From Bradyrhizobium sp. LMTR 3 (GTDB taxonomy: Bacteria; Pseudomonadota; Alphaproteobacteria; Rhizobiales; Xanthobacteraceae), in the NCBI RefSeq assembly GCF_001693485.1, contig NZ_MAXC01000011.1:1-64000 (forward strand): a stretch of DNA of 64,000 nucleotides, read 5' to 3'. A model generated the notes under the pieces. The model ran no database searches and was not told the origin of the DNA. It saw only the letters and a list, made by a program, of their open reading frames with translations. Of the stretch, positions 1-7,492 are shown piece by piece. Every line of letters starts with the position of its first letter. Position 1 is the first letter of the stretch. Position numbers and translations under genes: made by a program.

Positions 1-1441
1 TCTTGATGGTGACGGAAGAACCTTCGCCGGCCACGCTCTTGATGTCGATGGTGCCGCCGATCTGGTCGATATTGGTGCGCACCACGTCCATGCCGACGCC
101 GCGGCCGGAGACCGAGGTGACGGTGGCGGCGGTGGAGAAGCCCGGCGCGAAGATGAACTTGTGGATCTGGGCTTCGGTCATCTTCTCCAGTTCGGCCTCG
201 GTGACGAGACCGTTCTGCAGCGCCTTGGCCTTGATCCGCTCGGTGTTCAGCCCGCGGCCGTTGTCCGCGATGCAGATGATGATGTGGCCGCCCTCGTGAT
301 AGGCGGACAGCCGAATCGTGCCCTGCTCGCCCTTGCCGGCCGCCAGCCGCTCGGCCGGGGTCTCCAGGCCGTGGTCGGCGGAGTTGCGCACCATGTGGGT
401 CAGCGGGTCCTTGATCAGGTCGAGCACCTGGCGGTCGAGCTCGGTGTCGGCGCCGTGCATTTCCAATTCAATTTGCTTGCCGAGTTCGCCGGAGAGGTCG
501 CGCACGATGCGCGGCAGCTTCTGCCAGGCGTTGCCGATCGGCTGCATGCGCGTCTTCATGACGCCTTCCTGCAGCTCGGCGGTGACGTTGGAGAGCCGCT
601 GCAGCGGCACCTTGAACTCGGTGTCCTCGTTGCGGCGGGAGATTTCCAGGAGCTGGTTGCGGGTCAGCACCAGCTCGGAGACCATGGTCATCAGATGTTC
701 GAGGGTGTCGACGTTGACGCGGATCGACTGGTTGGCGATCTTGTCGGCGACCTCGCCGTCAGCCTCGACGGCGGCGGCGCGCTTGGCCGGTTTTGCTTTC
801 GCCGTTTCCTTGGCCGTTTCCTTGGCAGCTTCCTTGGCTTCCTTAACCTCAGGCGCGGGCGCAGCCTTGGCGACGGGTGCCGGCGCGGCTTCGGTCTCGG
901 TCTCGCGAAAGGCGCGCTCGAGGTCGTCGAGCGAGACTTCGCCCGGACGCAACGGGCGTTCCAGCACCTGCTCGACCAGCGTGCCCTTGGTCATCGCGGG
1001 CGCGACCGGCGGTGCTTCGACCACGGCAACGGGCGCGGACGCAACCGGCGCTTCCGCCGCATGGTGACCGCCTTCGGCCATCGCATGCAGCTTCTCGATC
1101 AGGTCTTCGTCGGTGCCTTCGGGCTCGGTCTCGGTGGCCTCCAGGCCTGCGAGGATTTCCTTGATGCGGTCGATGCTCGACAGGATCAGCGTGACGGCTT
1201 CGGCCTTGACCGACATGCCGTCGCGAAATTTGCCCATCAAGGTCTCGCCGGCATGGGCCAGTGCTTCCAGCCGCGGCAGGCCCAGGAAGCCGCAGGTGCC
1301 CTTGATGGTGTGGACCAGGCGGAAGATGTTATCCAGGATCTTCGCGTCGCTCGGATCCTGCTCGAACCGCACCAACTGATTGTCGACCGTATCCAGGCTC
1401 TCGTTGGTTTCGGTCAGGAACTCCCGCAACAGGTCATCCAT
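1..1441 (-). CDS. cheA: Chemotaxis histidine kinase CheA (partial, C-terminus outside window)
   Basis: CheA autophosphorylates on its HPt histidine in response to chemoreceptors and passes the phosphate to CheY or CheB. The gene starts with ATG at 1441 and leaves the window at base 1 after about 480 codons. Seen: an N-terminal HPt domain with the phospho-acceptor His44 in LVHTIKGTCGF; an Ala/Lys/Glu/Pro-rich linker at about 100-230; a dimerisation region; then the ATPase domain with the N-box (HMVRNSADHGLE), G1 (DNGRGLN) and a GFSTA...SGRGVGMDVV segment (F and G2 boxes). The regulatory CheW-like domain must lie beyond the left edge. The flagellin and cheY genes nearby support a motility role. 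A CCGTG-N4-TACGG palindrome lies 83 nt upstream of the start. The assignment is firm; the downstream operon partners are not visible. Confidence 0.96.
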   Translation of the reverse strand, partial: MDDLLREFLTETNESLDTVDNQLVRFEQDPSDAKILDNIFRLVHTIKGTCGFLGLPRLEALAHAGETLMGKFRDGMSVKAEAVTLILSSIDRIKEILAGLEATETEPEGTDEDLIEKLHAMAEGGHHAAEAPVASAPVAVVEAPPVAPAMTKGTLVEQVLERPLRPGEVSLDDLERAFRETETEAAPAPVAKAAPAPEVKEAKEAAKETAKETAKAKPAKRAAAVEADGEVADKIANQSIRVNVDTLEHLMTMVSELVLTRNQLLEISRRNEDTEFKVPLQRLSNVTAELQEGVMKTRMQPIGNAWQKLPRIVRDLSGELGKQIELEMHGADTELDRQVLDLIKDPLTHMVRNSADHGLETPAERLAAGKGEQGTIRLSAYHEGGHIIICIADNGRGLNTERIKAKALQNGLVTEAELEKMTEAQIHKFIFAPGFSTAATVTSVSGRGVGMDVVRTNIDQIGGTIDIKSVAGEGSSVTIK

Positions 1442-1523
1442 ATGAGCACGCCTTTTAGAAATTCAGATACTGGTCTTCTCCAGAAATAACCCTTCGGATT
1501 TCACGGCTACTTAATTTCACCGT

Positions 1524-1537
1524 CCGTGCTAATACGG
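1524..1537. promoter_or_regulatory. Palindrome CCGTG-CTAA-TACGG upstream of cheA
   Basis: This is a one-mismatch copy of the CCGTA-N4-TACGG palindrome that recurs through the first 7.5 kb. It lies 83 nt upstream of the cheA start. The binding protein is unknown; see findings. Confidence 0.5.
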
Positions 1538-1687
1538 ATATGGTGAACATGTCGTGATGCGCCGGCCGCAGCGACGATCCGAAGATCGCGGCCGAGACGC
1601 GATCTTCGACATTTGAAAGCTTCGACGACGAGCGGACTGCGCTTCCTGGGCGGGATGTGGGAGCAGCGCGGTGAGAGTCGCGTTCAC

Positions 1688-1718
1688 AAAAAAACGGCGG
1701 GGAGATCCCCGCCGTTTT
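1688..1718 (-). terminator. Rho-independent terminator of the flagellin gene
   Basis: Perfect 13-bp arms (1691-1703 and 1706-1718) form a GC-rich hairpin, followed on the minus strand by seven T residues (complement of 1688-1694). It lies just past the flagellin stop codon. Confidence 0.88.
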
Positions 1719-1738
1719 GATCTTGTGTTTGGCGCCTA

Positions 1739-3349
1739 TTAGCGGAGCAACTGCAGCACGCTCTGCTGGCTCTGGTTGGCCAGCGCCAGCGCGGACACCG
1801 CGATCGACTGGCGGGTCGACAGCGCCTGGCTGTTCGCCGCTTCCTCGTTGGTGTCGGCCAGCGTCAGGTTGGACGAGCCGGTCTGCAGCACGTTGATCAG
1901 GTTCTTCGAGAAGTCCTGACGGATCTGCACGATCGACAGGTTCGATCCCAAGGCGGAAGCCTGCGTGCGCAGCGTGCCGCTGGCCGTGCTAAGCGCGGTG
2001 ATCGCGGAGTTCGCCGAGGCGTTGTCCAGGAAGTCCGTGCCAGCGGTCAGCTTGGACAGGCCGAGCCCGGTATAGCCGAACGACACGCCCTGGATCGTCA
2101 AGGTCGACTTGCCGGTTTCGTTGAAGGTCAGCTTGAGCTGATCGCCATTGAGCAAGTTGATGCCATTATACGAGGCATCCTGGGCTGTAGAGCTGATCTG
2201 GTCCAGGATGTTGTTATACTGCGCCACCAGGTTAGAACGAATGAGCTGCGCAGCGGGATCGGCAACCGGAGCAGCGCCCGCCAGGCCGTTGAACGGCGCG
2301 CCACCGCCAGCCGCCGTACCGCCGACAGTTCCGATGGTCGAGGAAGCCGCGTCATTGGTCGTCGTGATGGTGATCCGTCCACTCGAGTCTAGCGACGCCT
2401 GGAGGTTGTTGGCAGCGAGCGCGTTGTTCAGATCGTTCAGCGATTTCACCGTGCCGCCGGTGCCATCCCCGAAAGTGATGTTGGTGGCGGTGCCGTTGCC
2501 GGTCGCGCCGATGGTCAGCGTCAAGCCGTTGAGCGCACTGGTGCCGCCGCCGCGGGTGGCGGTGTTGGCAGCCGCCGCAGTGAGGCCGAGGGCAGTCAGG
2601 ACGCCCGCCGAGCCGGTCACGGCAAGGTTGTTGGCAAGGCCGGTGTTGAGCTGGATCGCGCCACCACCCGTAATCGTCGAGGCGTTGGTGGTGTTGCCCT
2701 GCAGCTGGTCGAGCGCGGCGACGAAGTTGGTCAGGCTGGTATCGACGCCCAGCGTCCAGGCAGCGCCCGCACCGGCCAATGCACCGGCACCGGCGGCGAA
2801 GGTGATGGTCGCGCCGTTGATGGTGACCGTGTCACCGGCGGCGATCGCCTGGGCGGCACCGGCGTTGGTGGTCAGGCCCGACAGCAGCGTGGCGCCGGTC
2901 GCGGGCGTCGCGGCGGCCGAGTACAGGACGGCGCCGGCGGTCGCGGTGGTGTTGGTGAAGGCCGAAACGGTACCGCGAAGGTCGGTTGCAGTGGCACCCG
3001 TGATCGCGGTAGTCGTGACGCTGGACTTTGCAGAGTAACCAACGGCGGCCTGCAACGCCTGATTGGCAACGGACTTCGCGCTGTCGACCAGCTTCTGCAA
3101 CGAAGAGATGCCGGTGTTGGCGGCCTGCAGCACCTGAACGCCGTTGCTGACGCCATCGAGCAGGTTGTTGATGTCGCTGGCGCGGTTGTCGAGCGAGGCG
3201 GCGGTGAAGAAGTTGGTCGGATTGTCGAGGGCCGTGTTGACCTTCTTGCCGGTGGCGAGACGGTTCTGCGTCGTTGAGAGCAGTTCAGCGGTCGACTGGA
3301 GGGAGAGGAGGTTCTGGCGAACCGACGCGGAGAGGACAATGCCTGACAT
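1739..3349 (-). CDS. fliC: Flagellin
   Basis: This is the structural subunit of the flagellar filament, exported by the flagellar type III system and assembled in a helix. The 536-residue protein has the conserved flagellin ends. The first ~105 residues (start MSGIVLSASVRQNLLSLQ, then NRLATGKKVNTALDNP) form the D0/D1 coiled coil, and the last ~130 residues end in ANQSQQSVLQLLR. Between them is a long, low-complexity Ala/Thr/Gly/Asn-rich surface domain, which makes the protein longer than small alphaproteobacterial flagellins of about 300-400 residues. An AAGGA ribosome-binding site precedes the ATG. A strong terminator follows the gene, so it is probably monocistronic. Several rhizobia carry more than one flagellin gene and the letter suffix cannot be decided here. 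Confidence 0.95.
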   Translation of the reverse strand: MSGIVLSASVRQNLLSLQSTAELLSTTQNRLATGKKVNTALDNPTNFFTAASLDNRASDINNLLDGVSNGVQVLQAANTGISSLQKLVDSAKSVANQALQAAVGYSAKSSVTTTAITGATATDLRGTVSAFTNTTATAGAVLYSAAATPATGATLLSGLTTNAGAAQAIAAGDTVTINGATITFAAGAGALAGAGAAWTLGVDTSLTNFVAALDQLQGNTTNASTITGGGAIQLNTGLANNLAVTGSAGVLTALGLTAAAANTATRGGGTSALNGLTLTIGATGNGTATNITFGDGTGGTVKSLNDLNNALAANNLQASLDSSGRITITTTNDAASSTIGTVGGTAAGGGAPFNGLAGAAPVADPAAQLIRSNLVAQYNNILDQISSTAQDASYNGINLLNGDQLKLTFNETGKSTLTIQGVSFGYTGLGLSKLTAGTDFLDNASANSAITALSTASGTLRTQASALGSNLSIVQIRQDFSKNLINVLQTGSSNLTLADTNEEAANSQALSTRQSIAVSALALANQSQQSVLQLLR

Positions 3350-3470
3350 GTCTATTTCCTTCTGGTTTCAAAGCCATTTCTTTGGCCCTGCAAGCAATAC
3401 AGAGCGAGATTTAACAATGCCTCAACTTGACGGCTCTGATTTGCAGCAATCGGACACTGAACTGCCGATG

Positions 3471-3486
3471 GTTAAAGCTGACCTAA
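3471..3486 (-). promoter_or_regulatory. Candidate CtrA-type box upstream of flagellin
   Basis: On the minus strand the site reads TTAG-N7-TTAAC followed by CAT, one mismatch from the alphaproteobacterial CtrA consensus TTAA-N7-TTAAC. It lies about 120-140 nt upstream of the flagellin start. CtrA control of flagellar genes is known in the class; this site is inferred from sequence only. Confidence 0.35.
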
Positions 3487-3492
3487 GCAGCA

Positions 3493-3510
3493 AACCGTAA
3501 AAGTACGGTT
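3493..3510. promoter_or_regulatory. Perfect palindrome AACCGTA-N4-TACGGTT upstream of flagellin
   Basis: This is the best copy of the local palindrome: 7-bp arms are perfect around an AAAG centre. It lies about 145 nt upstream of the flagellin start and next to the CtrA-like box. The cognate regulator is unknown. Confidence 0.6.
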
Positions 3511-3600
3511 AAGTGGCCGTGACCGCGGCTCGCAAAAATCCTGGCGATTGCTGCGGGGAGAAATTCGCCAGCCGCTAAAGCTGATGAAATTAGGTTTGAC

Positions 3601-3713
3601 GCCCTCTCCCGCTTGCGGGGGAGGGGTGGGGGTGTCTCTGCGGGCGACACTGCCCGAGTGGAGAGAGCCCCCACCCGGCGCTTCGCGCCGACCTCCCCCG
3701 CAAGCGGGGAAGG
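3601..3713. repeat. Intergenic GC-rich inverted repeat, family A
   Basis: The outer arms are GC-rich and complementary (CCCGCTTGCGGGGGAGG at the left, CCTCCCCCGCAAGCGGG at the right). A second member lies at 21832-21978. The interior carries a 13-bp module (3653-3665) that appears inverted in the second copy. No coding potential is convincing in this spacer. Confidence 0.75.
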
Positions 3714-3760
3714 TGAAGCGCGTCTGCGGCAGAATCGATCTAACCAAGAATCATCATGCC

Positions 3761-4177
3761 CTAGTTCGACTGGGCGATGCCGCTGAAGCGTGACCGGGCT
3801 TCGGCAAGACTTTCGTTGACGACCGCCAGGAGCGCGCCCGGCGTGAACGGCTTGCGCAGGCAGCGCGTGGCACCCAGCTCGAGCGCCATGCGCAAGAAAT
3901 CCGGCGCCGGCGAGTCGAGATTGGCAAAGGCGTATCCCGACATCGCAACCAGGGGAATCGTCGGCGCACGCTCGTGAAATATCCTGATCGATTCGAAGCC
4001 GCGCATGTGCGGCATGAAGATATCGACGAGCATCAGGTCGAAGCGGGAGACTTCCAGTGCACGGAGCCCGGCTTCGCCGCCATCGGCTACCGTCACCTCA
4101 AAGCCCTCACGTTCGAGATAGATCTCGATGGCCGTGCAGACCATGGGATCGTCATCGACGATGAGAACGCGTGTCAT
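3761..4177 (-). CDS. Single-domain response regulator (orphan receiver)
   Basis: The 138-residue protein consists of one receiver domain and no output domain. Seen: the acidic pocket Asp8-Asp10 in VLIVDDDP, the phospho-acceptor Asp52 in LMLVDIFMP, and the conserved Lys109 in RCLRKPF. A short tail follows. It should accept a phosphoryl group from a histidine kinase and act by protein-protein contact, as CheY- or DivK-type proteins do. No partner kinase is adjacent. It is not a duplicate of the cheY at 5.8 kb, because the sequence around the phosphorylation site is quite different. A GGGGGC stretch precedes the ATG. The partner is unknown. Confidence 0.9.
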   Translation of the reverse strand: MTRVLIVDDDPMVCTAIEIYLEREGFEVTVADGGEAGLRALEVSRFDLMLVDIFMPHMRGFESIRIFHERAPTIPLVAMSGYAFANLDSPAPDFLRMALELGATRCLRKPFTPGALLAVVNESLAEARSRFSGIAQSN

Positions 4178-4717
4178 GTCAGCCCCCGGAAGCGGATACC
4201 GAATTCAGTCCAATCATTCCTCAGTCGCAATCGCAGTGGGGGCGACGCATGACCCACCTCCCTTGCAGCGTAGGACGCGCTTCGTCCACACGGTCATGGA
4301 GTTCCACGAAAGGAACCCTTCGGCTGATCGTGCGGCCGTTTTATCTGGCGAATCAGTGCGCTACCGCATTTTCCGCCGGAAACTGGCCGCCCTGTCTGCC
4401 CTCTACAGTGTATAAGGCCGGTTCCACAACCTGGACTGATTCGGATTGGGAATTTGTAGCTAGCCGCCACACGGCAAGTCGCGCGGTCGCTGCTTCGAAA
4501 GTGTTCGCAAGGTTGCCGGCGGCGAATTCGCATCGCTGTGCGTGCAGCGCGAAGCGTCGGAGCGGGTCAAAGCCCACCTGGCCGATCCGATGCGCCGGTG
4601 CCATCAACCTCGTTCGCCAGTTTTTCTTGCCAATATAATGTGCGAGGATCACCCTACAGTTCGGACTGTACGCAGCAGACGCCAGAGACCGGCTTGGCCG
4701 TAAGGCAGGAGACTGCT
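4178..4717. other. 540-bp intergenic region between divergent regulators
   Basis: No convincing gene was found. The stretch separates the leftward receiver gene from the rightward Crp-type gene. Its only clear signals are the TATAAT and palindrome at 4634-4670, listed separately. Confidence 0.6.
4634..4670 (+). promoter_or_regulatory. Promoter -10 box and operator-like palindrome of the Crp-type gene
   Basis: TATAAT at 4634-4639 is a consensus -10 box; the -35 region is weak. It is followed at 4655-4670 by a perfect palindrome, TACAGT-TCGG-ACTGTA. With a start site near 4646 the palindrome would sit at about +10 to +25, a typical autorepressor position. This is inferred from position and symmetry. 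Confidence 0.5.
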
Positions 4718-5443
4718 TTGGATTCAGCCCCTCGTTCTCCGAATGGATTTTTGTCCTCGCTGACCGCGGACGATTTCGAATTGATCCGTCCGCATCTGCG
4801 CGCCGCCGATCTCAGCCAGGAAATGGTGCTGGTCGAAGTCGACGAAACGCTCAAGCGAGCGTATCTGCCGCACAAGGGCGTCATCTCGCTGGTCGTGAAG
4901 CTCGCGCGCGGCGAGCACGTCCAGATCGCGATGATCGGCCGCGACAGCATCTTCGGCGCATTCGCTGCCCTCGGCGACGCCGTGGCGTTGAACACCGCCG
5001 TGGTGCTGGTGCCGGGCGCGGCCTCGACGATCGATCTCGACCAGCTTCGTGCTGCCGCCGACCAGAGCGCGACGTTGCGTACCGCACTGACGCGGCATGG
5101 CCTCGCCGTCTACGCGCAAATCCAGCAGACCGCCGGCTGCAACGCCTCGCATACGGTGGAATCCCGGCTGGCGCGATGCCTGCTGCATACACGCGACCTC
5201 TCCGGCAGCGACAAGCTGGTCCTGACCCAGGAAGCGATGGCCCAGATGATCGGCGCACGCCGCAACAGCGTTTCGCTGGTCGCCCATACGCTGCAGCAGG
5301 CGGACTTCATCCACTACAGCCGGGGGCATATCGAAATCACCAACGTGGACGGACTGATCAGGACGTCCTGCGAATGTTACGCGACGGTTAAGGCGCAGTA
5401 CACGAGGCTGTTGCATCCGCGCCTCCACAGCGCGGCCGCGTAG
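4718..5443 (+). CDS. Crp/Fnr-family transcriptional regulator
   Basis: A 241-residue regulator with an N-terminal cNMP-binding-like beta-barrel domain (about 15-130) and a C-terminal winged helix-turn-helix (about 165-225; LTQEAMAQMIGARRNSVSL, then YSRGHIEI). No Fnr-type N-terminal cysteine cluster is visible, so it is probably not an Fe-S oxygen sensor; its ligand is unknown. The start chosen is TTG at 4718, because AAGGCAGGAG lies just upstream. The frame is open back to 4538, but that part has no family similarity. Similar proteins occur in many copies in Bradyrhizobium. It sits inside the cluster of CCGTA-N4-TACGG sites; a dimer of this fold could bind such a 5-N4-5 palindrome, but nothing proves it. 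Confidence 0.9.
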   Translation: MDSAPRSPNGFLSSLTADDFELIRPHLRAADLSQEMVLVEVDETLKRAYLPHKGVISLVVKLARGEHVQIAMIGRDSIFGAFAALGDAVALNTAVVLVPGAASTIDLDQLRAAADQSATLRTALTRHGLAVYAQIQQTAGCNASHTVESRLARCLLHTRDLSGSDKLVLTQEAMAQMIGARRNSVSLVAHTLQQADFIHYSRGHIEITNVDGLIRTSCECYATVKAQYTRLLHPRLHSAAA

Positions 5444-5498
5444 CCGCTTCCTGCGGTCGACCACGGCGTAGTTCTATTGCGTCATAACTTCTCAAATT

Positions 5499-5592
5499 CC
5501 TCATCCTGAGGAGCCCGCGAGAAGCGGGCGTCTCGAAGGATGTAGGCCACAGATGGCGCCTCATGCTTCGCGCTCCTCACCATGAGGGTTTA
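5499..5592. repeat. Intergenic repeat, family B, short form
   Basis: It starts CCTCATCCTGAGGAGC and ends CCTCACCATGAGGG, with a central GAAGGATGTAGGCCAC. A longer copy carrying an internal insertion lies at 47702-47860. The shared part seems to extend upstream into a TAGTTCTA motif near 5469. Confidence 0.85.
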
Positions 5593-5663
5593 TAAGGGTA
5601 GCCCGATCTGCGATACGCATCGCATCGCCGTTGCGCGCGAAGATTGCGACGGCCCCTGCCTCA

Positions 5664-5677
5664 CCGTATTACTACGG
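5664..5677. promoter_or_regulatory. Perfect palindrome CCGTA-TTAC-TACGG upstream of cheY
   Basis: Exact copy of the local palindrome, 166 nt upstream of the cheY start, in a 400-bp spacer otherwise occupied by a family B repeat. Confidence 0.6.
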
Positions 5678-5842
5678 CCAATCGCGGCTTCTGCGACGTT
5701 TCGGTCCGCGCACGGGATTAACGCGCTGTTCAACGAGCCCTGATAGTTGTCACGGTGCTGACGGGTGCGGGTTCGAGACTCTTTCGCGTGCAAGGCGCAT
5801 TCACCTGTGTTCGGCGGCATACTGTTTGCGCGGAGTACGAAC

Positions 5843-6235
5843 ATGGCTTTTGACCTGTCGATGCCGATCCTGGTGGTCGATGACTACAGCACCATGATCC
5901 GCATCATCCGTAACCTTCTCAAGCAGCTCGGATTCGAGAATGTCGACGAGGCCAGCGATGGATCGGCGGCGCTCGCCAAGATGCAGACCAAGCGATACGG
6001 CCTCGTGATCTCCGACTGGAACATGGAGCCGATGACCGGCTACGACCTGCTCAGGGAAGTCCGCGCCAGCCCGGAATTCTCCAAGACGCCCTTCATCATG
6101 ATCACCGCTGAATCCAAGACCGAAAACGTGATCGCCGCGAAGAAGGCCGGCGTCAACAATTACATCGTCAAGCCGTTCAACGCCGCAACGCTGAAGACCA
6201 AGATGGAAGCGGTGTTTCCCGACGCAGCCGGCTGA
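5843..6235 (+). CDS. cheY: Chemotaxis response regulator CheY
   Basis: The 130-residue single receiver domain matches CheY residue for residue at the functional sites, offset by one from the E. coli numbering: Asp13/Asp14, phospho-acceptor Asp58 in VISDWNMEPM, Thr88 in MITAES and Lys110 in YIVKPF. Phosphorylated by CheA, CheY binds the flagellar switch to alter rotation. ATG 5843 was chosen because MAFDLSMPILVVDD is the normal N-terminus; an in-frame start at 5765 would add 26 unrelated residues. The sequence CGGAG precedes the ATG. The gene stands alone, flanked on both sides by copies of the CCGTA palindrome. Confidence 0.94.
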   Translation: MAFDLSMPILVVDDYSTMIRIIRNLLKQLGFENVDEASDGSAALAKMQTKRYGLVISDWNMEPMTGYDLLREVRASPEFSKTPFIMITAESKTENVIAAKKAGVNNYIVKPFNAATLKTKMEAVFPDAAG

Positions 6236-6268
6236 CATCATCCCGGAAAACGCGCGGCGCGCGGCTAG

Positions 6269-6282
6269 CCGTACTTCTACGG
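6269..6282. promoter_or_regulatory. Perfect palindrome CCGTA-CTTC-TACGG between cheY and the small gene
   Basis: Exact copy of the local palindrome, 66 nt upstream of the ATG at 6348 and 33 nt past the cheY stop. Confidence 0.6.
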
Positions 6283-6347
6283 TTTGAGATTTTCACCTCC
6301 GGATAACGTTGACTGAGGATAGTTGCGTGGACCAAGGGAGTGCCCTC

Positions 6348-6593
6348 ATGTTCACGTTTGAAACGAGCGATCAGAAAGAAGTGCGGCGTTTCCGTATCGC
6401 CCAGTTCAATGGCAGGACTGCAACCTTTCGTTCGGCCGGATCGGCGGTCACCGGCCACGTTCGATCGATCGTGGAAAGCAAGTCGAGCGTTCCGGCGGCG
6501 TGGACCATCACGATCATCCCGGAACAGGCCAAGTCGACGCGCTCGTCGCGGCCCACGGCGCGCGGTCGCTCCTTGATGGAAGATTTCTGCTGA
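6348..6593 (+). CDS. Small protein of unknown function
   Basis: An 81-residue ORF starting at ATG 6348, with a good ribosome-binding site (AAGGGAG at 6334-6340). The translation begins MFTFETSDQKEVRRFRIAQ and has a hydrophobic beta-rich centre (AAWTITIIPEQ) and a basic Ser/Arg-rich tail. There is no signal peptide or membrane segment. I do not recognise the family. The centre could be a small PilZ-like or SH3-like barrel, but it lacks the PilZ RxxxR/DxSxxG motifs. It follows cheY with a CCGTA palindrome in between, so it may share regulation with the motility genes. A TTG at 6309 is an alternative start. Confidence 0.6.
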   Translation: MFTFETSDQKEVRRFRIAQFNGRTATFRSAGSAVTGHVRSIVESKSSVPAAWTITIIPEQAKSTRSSRPTARGRSLMEDFC

Positions 6594-6703
6594 ACGGCAG
6601 AACGGCCCGATCGCGCAGATCGCAAGCACGCCCGATTCCGGCACGTCGACAACACAAAGCCGCGCCTATCAGCCGCGCATCGCATGCATCGCTTCGGGAA
6701 AGA

Positions 6704-7318
6704 TCAGGCGGGCTGCAGCAGCGCCTTGCGAACCAGATCCGCGGTGTTGCGGGCGCCAAGCTTGCGCATGGCCTCGGCGCGATGGCTCTCGAATGTCCTC
6801 GGGCTGATATTCATCCGCAAGGCGCCCTGCTTGTTGGAGCAACCTTCGCTGATCAGGCTCAGCACCTCGCGCTCGCGCCTGGTCAGAGGCTTCTGGCCGG
6901 ACTCCGGGGCCAACGTCAGGCCCGGCCTGCGGGCGCCATCCACGGAGCGGCCGGCCTGGCCCTCGCTCGCCTGCTTGCGAACGGCGTCGGGCGCCGGATG
7001 GTTGTCCGACATCTGCTTCACCAGCGCGCAGACGCGCTCGGTTTGCTGAAGCGCGTTCTCCACCACCTGTTGCAGGTAGAGGCCCTTGCCGGATCCTTGC
7101 GAAAGCTGGTGGCTGTGCTGCCTGATCTCATTCATGTAGAGCAGCAGCGCTGTCAGCGGCCCGTTCAACTGCCGGGCGATCGCCGCCCCCGCCTCTTCCG
7201 CAGCACGCGAGCGCGCAGCGGATAGCTGGACGATCTCAGGATTCTCTTCGAGAGGTGTGACGTTTTCCATCCACTTCGTGAAGTGCGAATCAGCGGCGCG
7301 ATGATCTTGTCCCGACAT
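6704..7318 (-). CDS. LuxR-type regulator with kinase-dimerisation-like N-terminus
   Basis: 204 residues. The C-terminus (about 144-200) is a LuxR/FixJ helix-turn-helix (LTRREREVLSLISEG, then NISPRTFESHRAEAMRKL). The N-terminal helices (about 30-105) contain AAIARQLNGPLTALLLY, which resembles the H-box of histidine kinases (HELrtPLtail), but the phospho-acceptor position holds Arg49. So it has neither a receiver nor a functional H-box. It probably binds DNA as a dimer with input from an unknown partner. The start at 7318 has a weak ribosome-binding site; Met17 (7270) is an alternative. The upstream region carries a CGGTA-N4-TACGG copy and a GGTTAA-N4-TTAACC palindrome. Confidence 0.85.
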   Translation of the reverse strand: MSGQDHRAADSHFTKWMENVTPLEENPEIVQLSAARSRAAEEAGAAIARQLNGPLTALLLYMNEIRQHSHQLSQGSGKGLYLQQVVENALQQTERVCALVKQMSDNHPAPDAVRKQASEGQAGRSVDGARRPGLTLAPESGQKPLTRREREVLSLISEGCSNKQGALRMNISPRTFESHRAEAMRKLGARNTADLVRKALLQPA

Positions 7319-7350
7319 ATAACTAATTTATCGGTTCCACCCTCTTTCAT

Positions 7351-7366
7351 GGTTAATTTCTTAACC
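7351..7366. promoter_or_regulatory. Palindrome GGTTAA-TTTC-TTAACC
   Basis: A perfect 6-bp inverted repeat with a 4-bp centre, 33 nt upstream of the LuxR-type gene. The TTAAC core resembles CtrA half-sites, but the spacing (4 rather than 7) does not fit CtrA. Confidence 0.4.
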
Positions 7367-7379
7367 GGTAAGAATACGG
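7366..7379. promoter_or_regulatory. Palindrome CGGTA-AGAA-TACGG upstream of the LuxR-type gene
   Basis: A one-mismatch copy of the CCGTA-N4-TACGG motif, 48 nt upstream of the start at 7318 and abutting the GGTTAA palindrome. Confidence 0.45.
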
Positions 7380-7415
7380 AGAAATCCGCCGGTGCCTTTC
7401 GCCGCCGGACTAAAT

Positions 7416-7432
7416 CGGGTTAAAATTACCCG
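7416..7432. promoter_or_regulatory. Near-palindrome CGGGT-N7-ACCCG
   Basis: Symmetric 5-bp arms around TAAAATT, with an inner GGTTAA half-site. It lies in the middle of the divergent promoter region. Confidence 0.3.
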
Positions 7433-7492
7433 AAATCAGGTGATTTCGACCGAAACCCCACGATCCGAGCATAAATCCCATAGCGCGCCAGC

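Noticed and set aside
3472..3793. Small ORFs on both strands over the 3.6-kb spacer
   Set aside because: They are readings of a family A inverted repeat; the same peptides would arise at every copy.
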